Source of the DNA: Gnetum montanum
Lineage: Eukaryota; Streptophyta; Gnetopsida; Gnetales; Gnetaceae
Assembly (NCBI GenBank): GCA_015680685.1
Contig: MNCI01027012.1
Span: forward strand, 62,001 to 126,000
DNA length: 64,000 nt
Reading direction: 5' to 3'
Numbering within the stretch: the first letter of the stretch is position 1; each line of letters starts with the position of its first letter. The notes below the pieces were generated by a model. The model did no database searches and had not been told where the DNA came from. It was given only the letters and a program-made list of their open reading frames with translations. The translations under genes and the position numbers were made by a program. Shown here piece after piece: positions 58,353 to 64,000 of the stretch.

Positions 58353-59240
58353 TACTTGAATTTTTTAGGAATTTCCAACTCTTCCTAGTGATTATCATCA
58401 GTTGTGTCATTAGAGAGTTAGTAATGAACTTGCTCTAGTTCATCCATGCCTATGACATATGCATATGTTAGGCTCTCAATTGGTTCCATGCAAAGTGTGC
58501 TACTTTCAAAATTAGCAGTCAGCCACTGGGTGCCCTCCTATTTGTGGCTGTTGCATACAAACACCTTTGAATTTCTACTACTAGTGCACACTACTTGCAC
58601 GTAGGGATAGATGCTTACTTTCCAACCTAAAGTTTCTACACATAATTACACCCACTATCACTGTATGCAATGCATTGAACTCTCTTCTTCTCAATCTTTC
58701 CAAATGCATTTTCTTTAGATATCTTTAGGGAAAGATCTCTATTGCCCATTCTTGAATCAATGGTGCTCAACCATGACCTTCCCATGATGATTGAGAAATC
58801 CCCTTTGTAGTTCTCCACTTTGATTACTCAAAACTCAACATAATAAGACCCACCATAGGTACTGATCAAGATGTCTTCTACCAATCCCAATGAAATAGTG
58901 ATGGACTAGTCTGCTAATTCTAATCTTATGTTGCTCTTCTTCAAAGGAGGTAAGTTCCAAGTAGTGTACATCTCATGATAAATTAAATTAACACTAGAAC
59001 CTAAATTGAGAAGAGCCTTACATGATTCATTCTTAGAAATCTACAAATAAATTAGAGGACTTCTAGGATTGGCTAATTTTCTGGGAAGGTTTCTTGCACG
59101 GATCCAACCAAACACAATATGAGTGAACATTATAAAATTGATCCTTGATAGAGTTTTGTTTAAAGAAGTTCTGAAGGAAATTGATACAGAGGAGGGAGAG
59201 GTAAGAGCAAGGTTGTTAACCATAGGTATATGTTAGGGCT
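58353..59240 (-). pseudogene. Protease of element E-F
   Basis: Retropepsin remnant following gag. The active-site stretch (near 59020) reads CKALLNLGSSVNLIYHEMY with Asn for the catalytic Asp, as in element D. The C-terminal part (58818-58636) reads DFSIIMGRSWLSTIDS and DLSLKIS, equivalent to the usual ILGRPFLAT and LxLxV. A stop before the active site is TAG where element D has CAG. Beyond 58636 only about 280 bp remain before the element H insertion, too little for RT fingers and palm. Confidence 0.75.
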
Positions 59241-61656
59241 TAAGTGGACTACAAGGTCAAAAAAATGTCTTTTCTTTGATTAGGCATTCAACCCATCTAA
59301 TTGATGATTCAGTTACAGATTAACAACCCTTGTAGCATTGCATTATTGTGGTTTGGCTAGTAGTTCACCCTCCATATGTGGAGCAGTTGGTAGCTATTCA
59401 ACTGAAGGATGAGTATGTGTAGAGACAGGAAGAGGATAAGGGTAAGAGCTGGTATCCCTTCTTTCATGTGGCAAATGAGCTTAGTAATAATCTGAAGGGT
59501 GGTAGTGGGGTTGAAAATTAGAAACCTAACTAGAGGAGTCACATGGAGACATGGGTTACTAAACATGATAACCATATGGATCAGGCTATCAATAAGGGTA
59601 TTGTTACCTTGGCAATGTCAGCATCCATGATTGTGGTTGTTGCCACTATTGATATTGTTCATATAGTTGTGATGGAGCTCCACTTGGATAATATCGTTGT
59701 TGCTAGTAGAACTACCTAAGATTACCTTGAGGATAAGGTAACCTTCTGAATGTTTTCCTTTGTGTAAGTCATGAATGTAAGAAATACACCCCGGACTCCT
59801 GTAGATGTGACACAATGGGGTAACATCCCTTAGGATGTTCATACTGACAAACATCACACCCATGATAATCATCTAATTCACTATCTACAACTTCTTCAAT
59901 TATAGCAATCTTGCCCTTACCTTTTTGATATGCATATTTAGCTTCCTTGCACCTCCTATGCTCATGCTGACTACTTTGTTTTTTTGACTTTTCAACGATT
60001 TTGAAAAAAACTTGAAATTTGTTATCTATTAAGTCCCTTAACTGATCAACTTTGGCTATAAGTTTAGATTGGAATTGTTGGAGTGGAAAGGTTTTCTTAT
60101 GCACTCCCTCATCAAATACGGACTCATCCTCACTATTGTAGAATTGAACCTTCCTCTTGCGAATGGAAGGATCATAGTTGTACTATTCTTCACTTTCTCT
60201 TTTTCTTAGTTTACCCTCATCTTTAGCTACTTACTCTATTAATCTTTGTATCTATCAGGCACTTAGTTCTAACAATCAGCCTTGGGCATAGACACCAAGG
60301 GTTTTCCTCATTTCATTACAAAGCCTATCTACAATGTGGTGAAGTTGAACCAACTAAGAATAACCATGACTAGGACATTTGTGCATCAAGGCATAGTATC
60401 GACCAATGGTGGCATCTAAGGGTTCTTGTGTTCCTTTTTTTTACCCTTGAATTTTCTTCCTTAATTTGGACACTCTAGAGTACATTTGATACTTATCATT
60501 GAACAACTCAAGCATGGTACTTCATCATCTAATAGATTCTGGCTCTAAGGACTAGTACTAGTTTTTTGCTTCCTTGATGAGTTTCCTAGGAAACAACTTC
60601 AGTTTTTCCTACTCATTCTCTATGTTCTACAAGGCACATGCATCTTGGAAAGATTGAAGCTGATTTTGTGAGGAATATTATTCATGCCTAACCATTTGAT
60701 CTTACTATCTTTCACATGCCTTGTTGGAATTCTAAATACCTCTACAATGTTAAGCATACTTCGGGTAGCAAATAGAGGCTCATTGAGGCCTTGATCATGC
60801 TGCCTATGATGGCCTCTACTACCCCTTCTTTCATGGTGATGTGCCTCTCTTGAATGTTTGTGCTTTTAATATTTTCTTTCTTGATGGTCTCTTTGGTTAT
60901 TTTGGTCCAGTTGGTTGTTTCATTCATTTTCATCACCTCCATCATGGTCTCACCTTCTATGATCAGAATTAGAATTAGAAGAAAAAGATGATGACAAAGG
61001 GGAAGAGGAAGGAGAACCAGCACCATCACAACACCTATGTCTACCTCTTCAACAATCGCAACAATGATCACGATCTTACTTCTTTTTTGCATCCTTGTCT
61101 TGACTTGCCCCTTCAGATCCTTCTTTGTCATTGGATCCCTTATTACAAAAATCAAGATTATGAACTATGGAGTCCGAGTTTTGATTTTGATCTCCATCAC
61201 TAAAGTCAAAGAAAGGAGTTTCATTGAATGGAAAACCCCCAAACAAGGATTCCCCACTAGCCTTTTGGTACAACAAGAATGGAGAATCATTAAGCCCTTT
61301 TCTCTTCAAAAATTCATAGCATTTTTCTAGCTATTAATCCCATAGACATTGTGCTCTAATGGGATGGTAATCCCTAGCATCAACATCTTCCATAATATAC
61401 TCCCCATGGCAGTCTTGAAGACCACATCATGCAAGCATTTGATAGAGCATTACAGGAGTAGCATGATTGGGTGACAACATAATGTTGCCCTCCATGTCAT
61501 GCCACCATAGTTGTTCATCCTAGTGTAGGATGAAGGTGAAATTCAACACATACTCATCAAGATGAGTATATATAATTCAATACTATTGAACCATTGGCAA
61601 ATAAACTTTATTAGTCTTAGGAAGAGAAGCACTCCTGTGAGAAGAAGACATTCTTA
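59241..61656 (-). pseudogene. gag of element E-F
   Basis: Start probably at 61652 (MSSSHRSASLPKTNK), collinear with element D. Order: THLDEYVLNFT then DMEGNIMLSPNHATP (near 61560-61450); an acidic, Phe-rich stretch (61309-61076, FNETPFFDFSDGDQNQNSDS) turning Lys-rich; an Asp/His/Arg-rich linker (about 61080-60760); eroded capsid (about 60700-60250); a Lys-rich segment; and a zinc knuckle near 59850, CDVCQYEHPKGCYP. Many stops and frameshifts. A Pro/Leu-rich tail (59575-59357) leads to the protease. Confidence 0.7.
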
Positions 61657-61761
61657 GTTAAAAAAATCATAGTGTGCTCTGATAATTGTTGTAGTAATGG
61701 TAAAATCGGATATGACTCTAAGGTTTATTCCAATGATTTTCACCTAAAATAACAAAAAGGT

Positions 61762-61778
61762 CCCTAGCAACAATGCTA
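61762..61778 (-). other. Primer-binding site, decayed tRNA-Asp type (element E-F)
   Basis: CCCTAGCAACAATGCTA on the plus strand, one base from the LTR; five differences from the tRNA-Asp 3' end. Confidence 0.7.
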
Positions 61779-61779
61779 A

Positions 61780-62598
61780 TGATGAGCAGCTAAGTACCCC
61801 TACGCCCAACCATACAAATCACTAAGGCATTACATGTGATCTGGTTGAATTCTATGGACATATGGTTATCCAATGTACTAACTCTTCTAGGAAGTTAAAT
61901 GGGTGTTGAGAACATTTTTTTTCTTTCAAAATACACTTGTTAGGCTTAAGGGTATGGTTTAAGTGTAATTGAGATACATGATTTTTTTATTATTTTATGT
62001 TTTATAGATGTAATCACCTACAACAAGAATGAAGAGTATAGTAACTTAAAATATAACTTATTTATTGCCTATCTAGCCTAACACAAGTAACCATTCCACT
62101 TCTCTGAACACATATAGCACTACTAAGATACCAAATGTTAAGTGTTGCTAGGTTACCAAGTACTATATGTATGCTCAAACTGGTCATGCTTGTGTTCATT
62201 AACAACTAGAAATAAATTGCTTAATTCAAATGCATGAAAGTAAAGAGCAAGAAAGTAAAATGCATTAAAGAAAATATTAATCTATTTTCAATACTACAAG
62301 GATTGTCAAAATAGTTTGTTTTATTTCTATCACACTGTTGTGCTTAGGTACATCAATGCTCAAATAAAGAACCGTACACACTTAGACTCCTTCTACAAGC
62401 ACTTAGAAAATATTCTAACTCTAAGGAAAAGAAATGGCAATAGCTTCACTACTTTGACTAAGAATGACCAAAAACTGATTGTGAAAACTAGAGCCCAGGC
62501 ACAATATTTATAGACTTGGGATATGCACCCTAACTTCATGTACGTGATGTCGCAGCTGGATCCCAATGTCGTGGCTGATGTCAAAAATGTATTCATCA
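61780..62598 (-). repeat. LTR F (5' LTR of element E-F)
   Basis: 819 bp, TGATGAGC to ATTCATCA. TATA at 62512-62505. Its U3 carries about 20 bp more than LTR E (a GATGTCGCAGCTGGATCCCA-type unit). The flank on the right is CTAAC. Confidence 0.88.
62505..62512 (-). promoter_or_regulatory. TATA box of LTR F
   Basis: The minus strand reads TATAAATA in the 5' LTR, so it would have driven E-F. Confidence 0.6.
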
Positions 62599-62870
62599 CT
62601 AACAATTGACTAGCACTAATATATAAAATATAAAATACAATTTAATATATTATTAAAAATAACAATAACAAATAGAGTATCAAAACTAATTTAAGCCACT
62701 AATACAATATACAATATAACCAAGCATATAATCTACTAGGCTAAATTGTGAAATTATATAAGGTGTTACTAACATAAGCATAAGAAATCATAATCACATG
62801 ATAAACAAACACACATTAAGTACCTATCAAGGTAATGTCCCCAAGCCATAGCCACATCCATGGTACCTAT
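62599..62870. other. AT-rich flank, no gene seen
   Basis: Short AT-rich stretch between element E-F and LTR I. Confidence 0.6.
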
Positions 62871-63738
62871 TGATAAATTGTGTTTTTTATAGGCTATGAT
62901 GTCAGGTATCTAATATCAAGGATATGATATCTTAGCCCTGATATTGAAGCACAAGTTTCAACATTAGATATTTGATATCATGGAATGTGTGCCTACCTAT
63001 AAATATAGCCAAAACTTTGGCACACAATCCAAACATTCCTTTGTCATTAGACTAGTCAAACCCTTGCAATTTCATTTCATAGTCTTAGAGATTAGTCATT
63101 TCATGTCTGCAGTGTGGATCTATCTTATTCAAGTGGCAATGTATGTAGACACATTCCATGAATAGTAATAAGATCAATATTGATTCTTATTCATTGCAAC
63201 ACTTTGACTTAGATTAAATTTACTTTCCATGCAATTTAATTTTCATGTACATACTTAATATTTACATTTTTATATATATTAATCAATCATCAAAATGAGG
63301 ATGACTATTTTTTATCATAAACATGTATTTTCTTGGTAATCCCAGCAACACTATCACTTGGTTTTCCTAATAGGATAACTCTTGATAATCCTAATAGTGG
63401 ATATGTGTGTTCAAGATGTGTATGACAAGCTAGGAATAGACACTTATTGCTCATAGGCTAGTTTAGACTTTACTTTCCATTGTTAATTAGTTTAAATAAT
63501 TAATTTCTTTATTGTCGTTAGGAGTAGCATAAGGTCAAAATAACATCAAGGATCATATGCCTCACTCTAGACTAAATCATACATGACAAAGCTACCACTA
63601 GTCCAAGTGGAAAGACAACAAACTATGATCAAGGCATAATGATCTAGATAGCACAACTAGTCCCATCCATGGAATTTGACCAGATCATGCATGAACTCTG
63701 GTGATTGGTTGGGCATAGGGGGTACCAACTTCTCATCA
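62871..63738 (+). repeat. LTR I, plus-oriented, A/B/D-family
   Basis: About 868 bp, TGATAAAT to TTCTCATCA. U3 has eroded GATATC motifs (62895-62985), TATA box TATAAATA at 62998-63005, then R-U5 that is the reverse complement of LTR A-D sequence. Orientation is opposite to all other LTRs of this family here. No polypurine tract or coding region adjoins it, so it may be solo. Confidence 0.75.
62998..63005 (+). promoter_or_regulatory. TATA box of LTR I
   Basis: TATAAATA following the GATATC motifs; transcription would run right into the inverted LTR J. Confidence 0.55.
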
Positions 63739-63741
63739 TTG

Positions 63742-64000
63742 TCCAACCATACAAATCACAAGTGTTCATTCATGATCTGGTCAAATTCCATGGATGGAAC
63801 TAGTTGTGGCATCTAGATTGTTATGCCTTGATTGCAATTCACTACCTTTCCACTTGGACTAGTGGCAACTTTGTCATGTATAAATTTAGTCCAAAGTGAG
63901 GCATATGATTCTTGATGTAGTTTCAAACTTATGCTACTCATAACAAAAATAAGTAAATTAATTATTTAAACTAATTATCAAAGGAAAGTAAAGTCTAAAC
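63742..64000 (-). repeat. LTR J, minus-oriented, cut at both sides
   Basis: Starts at about CCAACCATACAAATCAC, about 35 bp inside the expected LTR end, and continues beyond the window. It is the near reverse complement of about 63480-63725, forming an inverted repeat with LTR I. Confidence 0.8.

Larger units (their letters stand above)
44141..62598 (-). mobile_element. Ty3/gypsy gag-pol element E-F, split by element H
   Basis: Minus-strand element with a 5' LTR at 61780-62598, tRNA-Asp-like primer site, gag, protease, part of RT, RNase H, integrase, 3' spacer, polypurine tract and a truncated 3' LTR (44141-44583). Element H sits inside it between protease and RT; the sequence on each side of H joins through the ACTCT duplication. 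Without H it spans about 8.9 kb. It is the only element here with most of pol, and shares LTR ends, primer site, knuckle and spacer with A, B and D. Confidence 0.85.

Noticed and set aside
62316-62513. 65-codon plus-strand ORF as a gene
   Set aside because: Inside LTR F, antisense to its transcript, with no motif.

Overview
This window looks like heterochromatic, transposon-packed nuclear DNA of a seed plant with a large genome. I find no intact single-copy host gene, tRNA, rRNA or CRISPR array. The assignment rests on Ty3/gypsy elements of Athila/Tat type: primer-binding sites matching the 3' end of plant tRNA-Asp, plant-style gag, protease, RNase H and integrase remnants, and 0.8-1.7 kb LTRs. 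The species cannot be told from the sequence.

Layout. (1) 1-6117: right end of a minus-strand gag element (copy A), inserted into the integrase gene of an older plus-strand element. (2) 6118-6590 and 15770-16540 are two halves of that integrase; the gap holds AT-rich DNA and a complete minus-strand element (copy B, 7594-14032) with a 5-bp target duplication, ATCAT. (3) 16541-24170: AT-rich remains, perhaps the 3' part of the older element, with a polypurine-like tract near 22290. (4) 24171-27945: minus-strand gag-protease element D, truncated on its left. (5) 27946-30200: degenerate tandem repeats of about 190-215 bp; 30201-35015: AT-rich DNA with no recognisable gene. (6) 35016-44140: minus-strand gag-protease element G, whose 5' LTR is cut and joined to the cut 3' LTR of the next element. 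(7) 44141-62598: minus-strand gag-pol element E-F, the only one here with recognisable RT thumb, RNase H and integrase, split by a complete plus-strand element H (48812-58347, target duplication ACTCT). (8) 62871-64000: two LTRs of the A/B/D/E-F type in inverted orientation.

How they relate. A, B, D and E-F share LTR ends (TGATGAGT...ACTCATCA), a tRNA-Asp primer site and an unusual gag zinc knuckle. A, B and E-F also share a 3' spacer, and B and E share a C-rich polypurine tract (G-rich on the coding strand). A and B have no pol. Between the spacer and the 3' LTR they carry instead a second ORF resembling the plant-specific putative transposon protein domain, so they look like non-autonomous partners of an E-F-type master. 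G and H form a second non-autonomous family: one long gag-protease ORF, no RT or integrase, a different primer site, and tandem arrays in U3, in the 5' leader and in the 3' untranslated region. H's ORF is frame-intact over about 3.6 kb and is closed only by nonsense codons that fit C-to-T change.
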